A stretch of DNA of 64,000 bases from Caulobacter sp. (GTDB lineage Bacteria > Pseudomonadota > Alphaproteobacteria > Caulobacterales > Caulobacteraceae), in the NCBI GenBank assembly GCA_030645575.1, contig JAUSMJ010000027.1:62001-126000 (forward strand), written 5' to 3'. A program made the position numbers and the translations under genes. Under the pieces are notes generated by a model, which was given only the letters and a program-made list of their open reading frames with translations, did no database searches and had not been told where the DNA came from. Position 1 is the first letter of the stretch. Each line of letters starts with the position of its first letter. Positions 50,882 to 61,009 of the stretch are shown here, piece by piece.

Positions 50882-52945
50882 CTATTTCCCCAGCAGCTCC
50901 TTCACCAGGGCCTCGCGGCCATAGACCTTGGTCAGGGCCTCGGTGATCGCCGCCGTGGAGACGACCACCGTCCGGTTGGTGGACCCATCATAGCCGTAGG
51001 CCCCGGCGATGCTGTGGATGTTGCCGTCGAAGGCCGCGCCGATCACCTCACCACGGGTGTTGACCACGGGCGAACCGGAGTTGCCGCCGATGATGTCGTT
51101 GGTGGTGACGAAATCGAACACGGTGTCCGGGTCCAGGCGATCCCTGGCCGCCGCCCAGCGCGGCGCGACCGCATAGGGATCGGCCCCGGTGGCGCGGTCG
51201 AACAGGCCGCCGAAGGTGGTGAAGGGCGCGACCTCGCGCCCCTGCCAGGTCCAGCCGGCGACCTTTCCGTAGGACAGGCGCAGGGTGAAGGTGGCGTCGG
51301 GATAGACGCTGTCGCCATAGACCGCGAACCGGGCCCGGGCGACGCGCTCGGCGGCGCGGTTGGTGGGATCGGTGACCTCCGCCTCCCAGGTCTTGCGGGC
51401 GCCCCTGGCGGCGGCGTCGATCGTCAGCGCATAGCGGATCATCGGATCGTCCGAGGCCTTGATGGCGTCCAGGCCGCCGTCCCACAGCGCCTTGCGCACG
51501 GCCGGGTCGCCCAGCCGGCTGCCGGACACCAGCCGTTCGGCCAGCCCCTGCGGACTCTCCTTGCCCAGCATCAGGTCCACGGTGGCGGGGTCGGCGCCCA
51601 GATACTCGCGGACCTTGAGCAGCCAGAATTCCATGTACAGCTGCTCGAGCTCCGGCTCGACCTTCGTCGGCGACAGCAGCCGGCGCTGAAGCATCGGCAG
51701 GCGGGACTCGGCGAACTCGGGCAGGCGGTCGCCCGGCGCCTTCGCCCGCTCCTCCGCCGCCCGCACCAGCGCGCGGGCCCAGTCGAACAGATGGGCGCCC
51801 CGGCCGGCCTCCGCCTCGAGCTGGCGGTAGGGCTGGTAGTCGCGGGCGTAGGCCTGTTGCACGGTCTCGAGTTCGGCCCAGGGGTCGCCGATCTCCGCGG
51901 CCAGGGCCGGGTCGGCGACGACGCGCGCGCGCAGCTCCGCCTCGGCTTCGCGTTTGGCGGTCATGAAGGCCGGACTGGTCAGAGCCAGCTGGCGGCCGTA
52001 GGCGACCTTGAAGCCGTTCTCGACGCCGAAGATGGCGTCGGCGACGATGCGCTGGGCCTCCGGCCCGCGCCGCCCGTATTCGATCAGCCGCCCGCGCAGC
52101 TCGGACCGTTGCAGCTGGCCGAGGGGAACGGACAGGTCCCGGGCGGTCTCCAGCTGGCTCATGGTCAGCAGCCGCTCGGTCGAGCCGGGGTTGCCCGCGA
52201 CGAAGGTCGCCTCGCCCGCCGCGGGCGGCGCCGGGTTCCAGGTCAGGTGGGCGGGCGTCCCCACCGGCTTGCCGTCCTCGTACAGGCGCAGGAAGGCCGC
52301 ATCCATGTCGTAGCGGGGGAAGTTGAAATTGTCGGGATCGCCGCCGAAGAAGGCGGTGGCGAACTCCGGCGCGAACACCAGACGCAGGTCGGTGTAGCGG
52401 CGGTAGCGATAGACGGCGAACCGGCCGCCCCGGTACAGGCTGATCGTCTGGCAGCGGCTGTTTGCGACGCCCTTGCAGGCCTCGTTCTCGGCGGCCAGCG
52501 TCGCGGCGGCCCGCGCCGCGCCATAGGCCTCGCCGGTCTTGCCGGCCGTCGCCGCGTTGATCCGCGCGGTGACGTCGGTGATCGAGACAAGGATCTCGCC
52601 GAACATGCCCGGACAGGTTCGCTCCTCCGCGCGCGCGGCGGTCAGGAAGCCGTCCTTCATGTAATCGGCCTTGCCGTCCGACAGGGCGACGAGGCAATCG
52701 ACCACACAGTGGTTGTTGGTCAGGACCAGACCGTCCTTCGACACCACCGAGGCCGAACAGCCGGGAATGCGCACCGCGGCGGCCTGGACGCGATCCAGCC
52801 AGGGCCTGTCGATGGTCACGCCGTGGGCCGATTGCACGCGAGCGGCCGGAAAGGCGTCGAATGTCCACATGCCCTCATCGGCGGCGGCCGGGGCGGCAAT
52901 AGCCAGGCCGACGACGGTCGCGGCGGCCAACAAAATTCGGCTCAT
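50882..52945 (-). CDS. S46 family dipeptidyl peptidase (DPP7/DPP11-like)
   Basis: 687 aa periplasmic serine exopeptidase. Signal peptide: SRILLAAATVVGLAIAAPAA, mature from about ADEGMW. WTFDAFPAARVQSAHGVTID and WLDRVQAAAVRI are the S46 N-terminal signature. The chymotrypsin-like triad includes H79 in GLVLTNNHCV, a central Asp region (FNFPRYDMDAAFLRLYEDG) and the Ser in IIGGNSGSPVVNTRGEVIGA near the end. The residue before the catalytic Ser is Asn-preceded as in this family. It removes dipeptides from peptides for nutrient use. Divergent from the exporter. Confidence 0.92.
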   Translation of the reverse strand: MSRILLAAATVVGLAIAAPAAADEGMWTFDAFPAARVQSAHGVTIDRPWLDRVQAAAVRIPGCSASVVSKDGLVLTNNHCVVDCLVALSDGKADYMKDGFLTAARAEERTCPGMFGEILVSITDVTARINAATAGKTGEAYGAARAAATLAAENEACKGVANSRCQTISLYRGGRFAVYRYRRYTDLRLVFAPEFATAFFGGDPDNFNFPRYDMDAAFLRLYEDGKPVGTPAHLTWNPAPPAAGEATFVAGNPGSTERLLTMSQLETARDLSVPLGQLQRSELRGRLIEYGRRGPEAQRIVADAIFGVENGFKVAYGRQLALTSPAFMTAKREAEAELRARVVADPALAAEIGDPWAELETVQQAYARDYQPYRQLEAEAGRGAHLFDWARALVRAAEERAKAPGDRLPEFAESRLPMLQRRLLSPTKVEPELEQLYMEFWLLKVREYLGADPATVDLMLGKESPQGLAERLVSGSRLGDPAVRKALWDGGLDAIKASDDPMIRYALTIDAAARGARKTWEAEVTDPTNRAAERVARARFAVYGDSVYPDATFTLRLSYGKVAGWTWQGREVAPFTTFGGLFDRATGADPYAVAPRWAAARDRLDPDTVFDFVTTNDIIGGNSGSPVVNTRGEVIGAAFDGNIHSIAGAYGYDGSTNRTVVVSTAAITEALTKVYGREALVKELLGK

Positions 52946-53122
52946 TGAAATCCCTAGGGAAACAGGAAGAAATTGGCGGTCTCGTGCGGGATTAGCGCAC
53001 GGTTTCCCGCCTGGCCAGCCTCTCGCGCAAGGCCTTACCCCGATTTAACTTGGCCGCGCGTGCAGTCCGTTACAGAACCAGAGCGCGTTTCGCATACGGG
53101 CGGTCGGGGAGTCGTGTTCGCC

Positions 53123-54291
53123 ATGTCGCTGGCTTTGGCCACGCTGATCTACGAGTGGCGCCGCTATATGGCGGCGGTGGTGGCGCTGGCCTTCTCGGGC
53201 CTGCTCGTGCTGGCGTTCGTCGGCATGTTCATGGGCATCGGCAAGGCCTTCACCGCCCAGATCGATCGCGCCCGCGCCGACATCATGGTGCTTGGTCCGG
53301 GCGCGACCGCCCTGTTCAACGGCGGCCCCTCCGGGCTGCCGCGCCGGCTGATGGGCACGGTTTATCGTCACCCCGAGGTCATCCAGGTCGCGCCGCTCGA
53401 TGGCTCGGGCGGCCGCTTCCAGAACATCGTCGAGACCGGCAAGGACCCCGCCGATCCCTCCAAACCCGCCGCGAACCGGAAGATGGAGTTCGTCAACGTC
53501 ACGGTGATCGACGCCATCCCCGGCTATGTGACGGTGCCCACCGACTACTCCGACGCCCTCATCGAGACCCTTCGCCAGCCCTACGCCGTGGCCGTGGACG
53601 AGACCGCGCTCGGCCGGCTTGGCGTCAAGATCGGCGACAAGGCCGTCTACAACGGCAAGACCATCACCATCGCCGCGGTGACCAAGGGCTATCCGAACAT
53701 GATGCAGGCGACCCTGGTCATGTCGCGCGACACCCTGCGGATGCTGGGGGAAGCGGACACGGGGCAACGGGTCGGGCCGTTGATGGTCAAGATCGCCGAT
53801 CCCGCCCGGGCGGCCATCGTCGCGGCCCAGCTGAACAAGGCCGGCGGCGGCGCCTTCAAGGCCTGGACCCGCCAGGAGCTGGCGGACGCCAACCAGAGCT
53901 CGATGTTCAAGGAGCAGTTCATCAGCATCATCCTGATCTTCGCGCTGATCATCGGCGCGATCATCGGGGTGGTGATCACCTGGCAGACCCTGCGCGGCGC
54001 GATCATGTCGAGCATCAAGGAGTTCGCCTCGCTGCGCGCGCTGGGCGTCTCGATGGGCAGCCTGCGGGCGATCGTGCTCGAGCTGAGCTTCTGGGTCGGC
54101 GTCACCGGCATCGTCGCCTCCGGCTTCCTGACCTGGCTGGTCGCCTGGCTGGCCCGGATGGGCGGATTGCCGATGGCCTTTCCCCTGCCGATCGTCCTGT
54201 TCATCGCCGTCTTCCTGTTGGGTTGCGCCATGCTCTCCGGCTTCCTCTCGCTTGGCGTTCTCAAGGCCAGCCAACCCGCGGATCTGCTGCG

Positions 54292-54295
<4 letters not shown>
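53123..54295 (+). CDS. ABC exporter permease (DevC/FtsX-like)
   Basis: 390 aa. An N-terminal transmembrane segment (YMAAVVALAFSGLLVLAFVG) precedes a large MacB-like periplasmic domain (about 45-255: AQIDRARADIMVLGPGA, VTVIDAIPGYVTVPTDYSDA, VDETALGRLGVKIGDKAVYN). Three C-terminal transmembrane segments of the FtsX type follow (FISIILIFALIIGAIIGVVI, SFWVGVTGIVASGFLTWLVA, FPLPIVLFIAVFLLGCAML). GTG at 53114, two bases after GGGGAG, is an alternative start. Overlaps the ATPase gene by four bases (ATGA). The gene order permease-ATPase-HlyD resembles DevBCA systems. Confidence 0.9.
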
Positions 54296-55053
<758 letters not shown>

Positions 55054-55070
55054 CTTTGAAGGGACGTTCT

Positions 55071-56063
55071 ATGTTCGGCTTTCTGCGTAGCCGCTGGTTC
55101 TGGGTTCTGACCGTCGTGGCCGTCGTCCTGGTCGGCGGCGGCCTGTTCATGAAGAGCAAGGCGGCGGCCAACAAGAAACAGCTGGCGGCCCAGGCCAGCC
55201 AGACCGCGCCCAGCCCCTATGCCGCCATCGGTAACGGCAAGGCGGACGTCGAGGGCGGCATCATCCAGGTCGCGGCGCGCCGCGGCGGAGTGGTCAGGGC
55301 CGTCTATGTCCAGGAAGGCGACCGCGTCGTCGCCGGCCAGATCCTCGCCCGCCAGGAAGACGACGATCCCCGCCTCGCCGTGGGCCGCGCCAGGGCCCAG
55401 GTCGTCCAGGCCCAGGCCCAGATCGGCATCCTGCAGGTCAAGGTCGATGCCGCCCGCCGCGAGCTGCGCCGGCTGCAGGACCTGTCGGCCAGCAACTTCG
55501 TCGCCGGCCAGCGGCTGGATCGACAGGCCGACGAAATCCGTGACTGGGAAGCCCAGATCGTCGCCCAGCGGGCCGCCGTCGCCACCGCGACCGCCGCGTT
55601 GCGCGAGGCTGAGTACGCCCTGGAACTGACGGTGATCCGGGCCCCGACCGACGGCCGCATCGTGCGCCGCTACGCCAACCCCGGCGCCGGCGCCTCGACC
55701 CTCAACGTGTCCAACATGTTCGACCTCGAACCAGACACGGCCCGCATCGTGCGCGCCGAAATCGTCGAGGCCGACCTGCCCAACGTGACCGAGGCCCAGG
55801 CCGTCGAGATTCAGCCCGAGTCCGACCCGACCAAGACCTACATCGGCAAGGTCCTGCGCCGGGCCGCGGTGTTCGGCGCCCGCAAGCTGGCCTCCGACGA
55901 CCCCACCCAGCGCAGCGACGAACGCGTCGTCGAGGTGGTGGTCAGCGCCGACGGCGCCCCGCTGCTGATCGGCCAGCGGGTGTTGGTCAAGTTCATGAAG
56001 CCGGGCTTCAAGGCCGGCGAGAAGCGCGCGCCGCCGAAACCGGCCGGGCCGCCGGCGAAGTAG
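55071..56063 (+). CDS. HlyD/DevB-family periplasmic adaptor
   Basis: 330 aa membrane-fusion protein from the ATG at 55071 (AAGGGA upstream). One N-terminal transmembrane segment (WFWVLTVVAVVLVGGGLFM). The lipoyl half-motif is AARRGGVVRAVYVQEGDRVV. A helical hairpin (residues 100-190, VVQAQAQIGILQVKVDAARR, QIVAQRAAVATATAALREAE) precedes the second lipoyl half VIRAPTDGRIVRRYANPGA and a beta-barrel region. The end is Lys/Pro-rich. Third gene of the exporter operon; a TolC-like outer-membrane partner is not in the window. Cargo is unknown; glycolipid export is known for DevBCA relatives. Confidence 0.93.
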   Translation: MFGFLRSRWFWVLTVVAVVLVGGGLFMKSKAAANKKQLAAQASQTAPSPYAAIGNGKADVEGGIIQVAARRGGVVRAVYVQEGDRVVAGQILARQEDDDPRLAVGRARAQVVQAQAQIGILQVKVDAARRELRRLQDLSASNFVAGQRLDRQADEIRDWEAQIVAQRAAVATATAALREAEYALELTVIRAPTDGRIVRRYANPGAGASTLNVSNMFDLEPDTARIVRAEIVEADLPNVTEAQAVEIQPESDPTKTYIGKVLRRAAVFGARKLASDDPTQRSDERVVEVVVSADGAPLLIGQRVLVKFMKPGFKAGEKRAPPKPAGPPAK

Positions 56064-56107
56064 GACGAAGGGGGACACACGTTACGCGCTTCGTACGTGT
56101 CGCCGTC

Positions 56108-56609
56108 AGCCTCTCACCCCCCGGGGCGGCGGCGAGCAGAGCCGCCTCCGTGGCCGGGAGGCCTTGCGCGCCACCCGACACCACGACGGTGTCAACGGCC
56201 GCGCGAACGCCTGGATCGTCGCTATCGGCAACGGCCGAGATTTGCGTCTCGACCATTGCATCGGCGCCGGCCCCGCGGCCCACGTCGCGCGCAAGGAGGG
56301 CCTCCATGAGCGCTGTCTGCCGATCGACCTTCTGGTGAAGGTCGCCAGGCCCCTCGGCCAACTGAAACCGGGTCTTGCCACCATCGGCCTGCACGTCCCG
56401 CCGCGGCGCGGCGCGGCGCGTTCTTCGAACAGACCTTTGATCTGGAGGCCGCTGGCGATGCCCGAGCCGGCGGCGGCAATGACCAGCGCCCAGCCCTGAG
56501 GCGTTGAGAAATCCGGGAGCCCACCGCCTTGCGCGCAGGCGCCCACGGCGCAGCCGGCGCTGGTCAGGCCAAAGACGGTGATTCCCGCCGCTCGCTGGAT
56601 CGCGCCCAT
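56108..56609 (-). pseudogene. Frameshifted uncharacterised membrane/exported ORF with a slippable GCGGC repeat
   Basis: The ATG at 56609 opens MGAIQRAAGITVFGLTSAGC and a second hydrophobic stretch GWALVIAAAGSGIASGLQIK, ending FEERAAPRR at a (GCGGC)3 run. In the starting frame the sequence then looks like shadow and stops at 56106. In the neighbouring frame sensible protein continues as ADGGKTRFQLAEGPGDLHQK, VDRQTALMEALLARDVGRGA and MVETQISAVADSDDPGVRAA. A one-base deletion or two-base insertion in the repeat would join them. The 3' end reaches an imperfect dyad at 56071-56105 next to hlyD. Function unknown; whether broken, switchable or a base-call error is open. Confidence 0.5.
56401..56420. 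repeat. Short tandem repeat (GCGGC)3
   Basis: CCGCGGCGCGGCGCGGCGCG holds three GCGGC units plus a partial one, exactly at the point where the coding frame switches in the surrounding minus-strand ORF. Five-base units are slippage-prone and shift the frame when one is gained or lost. Confidence 0.6.
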
Positions 56610-56736
56610 GCCGCCTCCCCTACCCGGAGACAACCATGACGCCCCCCTCCCCAACCCTCCGCTTGACGCCTCCCCCCGCCACGCCGCAAAACGCCCCCGA
56701 AATCCACACAGGCGTTCAGCGCAGGGAAACACGCAC

Positions 56737-57642
56737 ATGGCCGACATTCGCTTCGACGGTAAGGTCGCGATCGTCACGGGGGCCGGCGGCGGCCTGGGGC
56801 GGCAACACGCCCTGGAGCTGGCGCGGCGCGGCGCGAAGGTCGTGGTCAACGACCTGGGCGGCACGATGGACGGCACGGGCGGCAACTCAGCCGCGGCCGA
56901 GGCCGTGGTGGCCGAGATCAAGGCCTTCGGCGGCGAGGCCATGGCCAACGGCAGCTCGGTGACCGACGACGCGGGCGTGGCCAAGATGGTCAAGGACACG
57001 ATGGACGCCTGGGGCCGCATCGACATCCTGATCGCCAACGCCGGCATCCTGCGCGACAAGTCGTTCTCCAAGATGGAGATCGCCGACTTCGAACTGGTGC
57101 TGAACGTCCACCTGATGGGCACCATGAAGCCGACCAAGGCGGTGTGGGAGATCATGAAGGCCCAGAACTACGGCCGGATCGTCGTGACCACCTCCTCGTC
57201 GGGCCTGTACGGCAACTTCGGCCAGTCCAACTACGGCGCGGCCAAGCTGGGCATCGTCGGCTTCATGAACACCATCAAGCTCGAGGGCCAGAAGAACAAC
57301 ATCCACATCAACGCCATCAGCCCCGTCGCGGCGACCCGGATGACCGAGGGTCTTATGCCGCCGGAAGTGCTGGAAAAGCTGAAGCCCGAGTATGTCACCC
57401 CTGGCGTGGTCTTCCTGGCCTCGGACGAGGCCCCCACGGGCGCCATCCTGACCGCCGGCGCCGGCGCCTTCGCCCTGTCGAAGATCGTCGAGACCGAGGG
57501 CGTCTACCTCGGCGAAGGCGGCCTGTCGGTGGAAGAGGTCCGCGACAATTGGAGCAAGATCACCGACGACAGCCAGGCCAAGGCCTATTTCGCCGGCGGC
57601 GAGCAGGGCCAGAAGTTCTTCCGCAAGATGGCCGGCGGCTGA
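56737..57642 (+). CDS. Short-chain dehydrogenase (MFE-2/HSD17B4-like)
   Basis: 301 aa SDR from the ATG at 56737 (AGGG upstream); 53 upstream codons in frame are not used. NAD(P) motif GAGGGLGRQHALELARRGAK, then VVNDLGGTMDGTGGNSAAAE. NAG in ANAGILRDKSFSKM. Catalytic S-x12-Y-x3-K: TSSSGLYGNFGQSNYGAAKL. This subfamily includes the D-3-hydroxyacyl-CoA dehydrogenase part of peroxisomal multifunctional enzyme 2, so a beta-oxidation-like hydroxyacyl-CoA step is the best guess. The longer C-terminus (to 301) is usual for this branch. Confidence 0.93.
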   Translation: MADIRFDGKVAIVTGAGGGLGRQHALELARRGAKVVVNDLGGTMDGTGGNSAAAEAVVAEIKAFGGEAMANGSSVTDDAGVAKMVKDTMDAWGRIDILIANAGILRDKSFSKMEIADFELVLNVHLMGTMKPTKAVWEIMKAQNYGRIVVTTSSSGLYGNFGQSNYGAAKLGIVGFMNTIKLEGQKNNIHINAISPVAATRMTEGLMPPEVLEKLKPEYVTPGVVFLASDEAPTGAILTAGAGAFALSKIVETEGVYLGEGGLSVEEVRDNWSKITDDSQAKAYFAGGEQGQKFFRKMAGG

Positions 57643-57663
57643 CGCGCGCGGGGGGACGAATTC

Positions 57664-57753
57664 GAATTCGGTGACAGTTTACGAATTCGCTCCCCACCCC
57701 TTTCAGGACGGACCGTTCGATCGTCGGCGAATTCGGAAACTGTCACCGAATTC
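57664..57753. repeat. REP-like inverted repeat (GAATTCGGTGACAGTTT)
   Basis: Arm 57664-57690 and arm 57727-57753 are 27-nt reverse complements with one mismatch. Each reads GAATTCGGTGACAGTTT followed by (A/C)CGAATTCGC on the corresponding strand. The spacer is 36 nt. It lies in the convergent SDR/mrp gap. The motif resembles REP/MITE termini of IS200-like (RAYT) elements, but no transposase is present. More AT-rich than its surroundings. Confidence 0.85.
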
Positions 57754-57799
57754 CAGCCCTGTGGGCTGACAGCTCCCCCCTGGGGAGCAACCGCCCGCG

Positions 57800-58897
57800 T
57801 CAGGCCAGCGCCTTCGCCGCGGCCCGGAACGCCTCCGCCGCGGCGCTGTGGCCGTCCGAAGCGGTCAGCGGCGCGCCGTCGTCGCCCCCCTGGCGCAGGG
57901 CGATCTCGATCGGGATCTCGGCCAGCAGCGGCACGCCCAGCGCCTGGGCCTCGGCGCGCGCCCCGCCCGTGCCGAAGATCGGGATCGGCGCGCCGGTCGA
58001 GGGATCGGCGAAGAAGGCCATGTTCTCGATCACGCCGAGGATCTTCGCTCCGGTCTTCTGGAACATGCCCACCGCCCGGCGCGCGTCGATCAGGGCGATC
58101 TCCTGCGGCGTGGAGACGATCACCACGCCATCGACGGCGAAGTTCTCGACCAGGGTCAGGTGGATGTCGCCGGTGCCCGGCGGCATGTCGATGACCAGGA
58201 TGTCCAGTGGCGCGTCGGGCGTGGCCCAGCGCACGTCATTGACCATCTGGCGCACGGCCGAGGAGGCCATCGGCCCGCGCCAGATCATCGGCGAGCCCTC
58301 ATCGACCAGGAAACCGATCGACATCACGGTGACGCCGTGGGCCTGTAGCGGCTGCAGCTTGCCGTCGATGAACAGCGGCTCGCCATCGACGCCCATCATC
58401 CGCGGGGCCGACGGACCATAGACGTCGGCGTCCAGCAGCCCGACCCGCAGGCCCAGGCCCGCGAAGGCGCAGGCCAGGTTGACCGCGACGGTCGACTTGC
58501 CGACCCCGCCCTTGCCGCTGGCGATGGCGATCACGCGTTTGACGTTCTCGGGGCGTTTGACTTCCTTGCGGGGCCGCAGCTCGGCCTTGGGGTCGCCGGC
58601 CACCCGAGCCCCCTTGCGCTGGCGGGTGACGCCTTCGGGAGCCGAGGCGGTCAGCACCACCTGGGCCCTGTCGATGCCCGGCAGGCCGGCCAGCGTCTTC
58701 TCGGCGGCCTCGCGGATCGGGGCGTAGCGGACGGCGTCGGCGGCCGGAACCTCGAGCATGAAGCCCGCGCGGCCCTCGCGCAGGACCAGGCCCTGCACCA
58801 GGCCGGCGGCGGCCAGACCCTTGCCGGAGCGGGGGTCGATGATCTGGTCCAGCGCCTTGAGCGCGGCGTCTCTGTCGGCGGATGTATGAAAGCTCAT
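57800..58897 (-). CDS. apbC: Mrp/ApbC-type Fe-S cluster carrier ATPase
   Basis: 365 aa scaffold or carrier for Fe-S cluster assembly. An N-terminal MIP18/DUF59-like domain covers residues 1-95 (LKALDQIIDPRSGKGLAAAG, RYAPIREAAEKTLAGLPGI). The ParA-like P-loop domain begins IAIASGKGGVGKSTVAVNLA with the deviant Walker A. LLDADVYGPSAPRMMG, VIDMPPGTGDIHLT and VENMAFFADP follow. The CxxC of some homologues is absent at the usual C-terminal site (reads IPIFGTGG). Divergent from hflK. Confidence 0.94.
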   Translation of the reverse strand: MSFHTSADRDAALKALDQIIDPRSGKGLAAAGLVQGLVLREGRAGFMLEVPAADAVRYAPIREAAEKTLAGLPGIDRAQVVLTASAPEGVTRQRKGARVAGDPKAELRPRKEVKRPENVKRVIAIASGKGGVGKSTVAVNLACAFAGLGLRVGLLDADVYGPSAPRMMGVDGEPLFIDGKLQPLQAHGVTVMSIGFLVDEGSPMIWRGPMASSAVRQMVNDVRWATPDAPLDILVIDMPPGTGDIHLTLVENFAVDGVVIVSTPQEIALIDARRAVGMFQKTGAKILGVIENMAFFADPSTGAPIPIFGTGGARAEAQALGVPLLAEIPIEIALRQGGDDGAPLTASDGHSAAAEAFRAAAKALA

Positions 58898-58997
58898 GTC
58901 GGGATAGCTTGCCTTGGCGGGCGCGGCGTCTCATATCCGCTTCACCGCGCCGGCTTGCAAGCCCGCCGGGACACGACGGAAAAGCGACGCACCACAT

Positions 58998-60140
58998 ATG
59001 CCCTGGAACGACAACGCCAACCCCGGCCCCTGGGGCTCGCCGCCCCCCTCCGGCGGCAAGGGTGAGCCCGAACGCCCCGAGCGCGGCGGTCCGCCGCCGC
59101 GCGGCCCCGGACGCGGCCCCGGCGGAACACCGCCCGATCTCAACGACCTGCTGCGCCGCGTCGAGGCCTTTCTCGGCGGCTTGACCGGCGGCGCGGGCGG
59201 CGGCGGCGGCGGTCAGGTCCAGCTGCGCCGGCTGGCCCCGCTGGCCGGCGGTGGCCTGGCGGCGCTGTATGTGCTGGCGGGAGTCATCGTGGTCGGCCCG
59301 CGCGAGGAGGCGGTGGTGACCACCTTCGGCGCCTGGACCCGTAGCTACAGCCCCGGCATCGGCTACCACCTGCCGCTCGTCGAGCGGTCGGAAAAGCTGG
59401 ACGTGACCACGCTCCGCACCCTGAGCGTCGGCGGCGACACCGGCGATGGCGACACCCTGATGCTGACCGGCGACGAGAATATCGTCGATCTGACTTTCTC
59501 GGTAACCTGGCGGGTCTCCAACCCGGGCCGCTATCTCTTCAACATCAGCGATCCCGAAGCCACCCTCTCGGCGGTGGCCGAAAGCGCCATGCGCGAGGTG
59601 ATCGGCCGCAGCGAGCTGGACGCCATCATCAGCCGCAGCCGCGGCCAGATCCAGATCGAGGTCGCCGCCCTGATGCAGCGCATCCTCGACAGCTACGGCG
59701 CCGGGATCATCATCGACGGCGTCCAGATCAGCGACGCCAACCCGCCCAAGGAGGTCGTCGATGCCTTCCGCGATGTGAACAACGCCAGCCAGAACGCCGA
59801 ATCGCTGGCCAACCAGGCCCGCGGCACGGCCGCCCAGGTTCGCAACCAGGCGATCGGCTACCGCGCCCAGGTCGTGCGCGAGGCGGCCGGCGAGGCGGCG
59901 CGGTTTAACCAGGTCTATGCCCAGTACAAGCTGGCCCCCGGCGTGACCCGCGACCGGCTCTATATCGAAACCATGGAGCGGGTGCTGACCAAGACCAACA
60001 AGGTCATCATCGACAGCAAGGGCGCCAGCGCCCCGATCATCCTGCCGCCGGACGTCTTCCGGCCGCGCGTGACGACGCCGGCCGCCAGCGCGGTGACGAC
60101 CCCGGCCCTGCCCCAGCGCGTCTCGGGAGACGGCCAATGA
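58998..60140 (+). CDS. hflK: FtsH protease activity modulator HflK
   Basis: 380 aa from the ATG at 58998 (MPWNDNANPGPWGSPPPSGG). The Pro/Gly-rich cytosolic N-terminus is followed by one transmembrane segment (GGLAALYVLAGVIVVGPREE) and the SPFH/band 7 domain (EEAVVTTFGAWTRSYSPGIG, YHLPLVERSEKLDVTTLRTL). A long coiled-coil region covers about 230-320 (DAFRDVNNASQNAESLANQA). With HflC it forms the membrane cage around FtsH that limits proteolysis. Its stop overlaps the hflC start by four bases (ATGA). Confidence 0.95.
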   Translation: MPWNDNANPGPWGSPPPSGGKGEPERPERGGPPPRGPGRGPGGTPPDLNDLLRRVEAFLGGLTGGAGGGGGGQVQLRRLAPLAGGGLAALYVLAGVIVVGPREEAVVTTFGAWTRSYSPGIGYHLPLVERSEKLDVTTLRTLSVGGDTGDGDTLMLTGDENIVDLTFSVTWRVSNPGRYLFNISDPEATLSAVAESAMREVIGRSELDAIISRSRGQIQIEVAALMQRILDSYGAGIIIDGVQISDANPPKEVVDAFRDVNNASQNAESLANQARGTAAQVRNQAIGYRAQVVREAAGEAARFNQVYAQYKLAPGVTRDRLYIETMERVLTKTNKVIIDSKGASAPIILPPDVFRPRVTTPAASAVTTPALPQRVSGDGQ

Positions 60141-60994
60141 CCAATCCGCGCCTTACGCTGTACGGCATCGTCGCCGCCGTCGCCCTGATCGTGCTCAGCC
60201 AGACCTTCTACATCGTCGATCAGACGCACCAGGCGCTGGTGGTCCGCCTCGGCGAGGTGGTCCGCACGGTCAACGCCTCGCCCGACGACGGCCCCGGCCT
60301 GAAGGTCAAGGTTCCGTTCCTTGAAGCCCGACTGCTGTTCGACAAGCGCAATCAGCCCATCCAGGTGGTCCGCCAGGAGATCCTGACCGCCAACCAGGAG
60401 CGGCTGATGGTCGATGCCTTCGTGCGCTACCGCATCAACGACCCGGTGCGCTTCTACACCGGCCTGGGCGATGACCGGACGGCCAAGGACCGGCTGAACT
60501 CGGTGGTCAACGCCTCGCTCCGCCAGGTGCTGGGGTCGGTGACGTCGGAAGACATCATCTCGCGCCGCCGCGCCGCGCTGACCCGCCAGGTTCGCGACAA
60601 CCTGTCCGACCGGACCACGCGCTCGCGTCTGGGCCTGCAGGTCATCGACGTCCGCATCCGCAGCGCCGACCTGCCGGAGGCCAACCAGGAGGCCGTGTTC
60701 GACCGGATGAAGACGGCCCGCCAGCAGGAAGCGGCCCGCATCCGCGCCGAGGGCGCCCAGCGCCAGCGGGAAATCGTCGCCACGGCCACGCAGGAAGCCG
60801 AGACGATCCGCGGCGAGGCCGACGCCGAACGGGCGAAGATCTTCGCCTCCAGCTTCGGCCAGGATCCGTCGTTCGCGGCCTATTATCGCTCGCTGCAGGC
60901 CTACGACGCCTCGCTGGGCCAGGGCACGACCCTGGTGCTGTCGCCCGACAGCGCCTTCTTCCGCTACTTCAGCAAGGGTCCGACGGGGCAGTAG
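60137..60994 (+). CDS. hflC: FtsH protease modulator HflC
   Basis: 285 aa, N-terminal transmembrane segment (LYGIVAAVALIVLSQTFYIV), then the SPFH domain (VDQTHQALVVRLGEVVRTVN, VPFLEARLLFDKRNQPIQVV, RYRINDPVRFYTGLGDDRT). The helical region reads RMKTARQQEAARIRAEGAQR and GEADAERAKIFASSFGQDP. Partner of HflK in the FtsH-HflKC complex; translated by coupling to hflK. The C-terminus ends with LVLSPDSAFFRYFSKG. Confidence 0.95.
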   Translation: MTNPRLTLYGIVAAVALIVLSQTFYIVDQTHQALVVRLGEVVRTVNASPDDGPGLKVKVPFLEARLLFDKRNQPIQVVRQEILTANQERLMVDAFVRYRINDPVRFYTGLGDDRTAKDRLNSVVNASLRQVLGSVTSEDIISRRRAALTRQVRDNLSDRTTRSRLGLQVIDVRIRSADLPEANQEAVFDRMKTARQQEAARIRAEGAQRQREIVATATQEAETIRGEADAERAKIFASSFGQDPSFAAYYRSLQAYDASLGQGTTLVLSPDSAFFRYFSKGPTGQ

Positions 60995-61009
60995 TCGGCG
61001 GGACCGCCC

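Noticed and set aside
56071-56105. Imperfect dyad GGGGACACACGTTACG / CGTACGTGTCGCC after hlyD
   Set aside because: It resembles a REP-like hairpin but needs bulges to pair; noted as context for the frameshifted ORF rather than listed as a feature.
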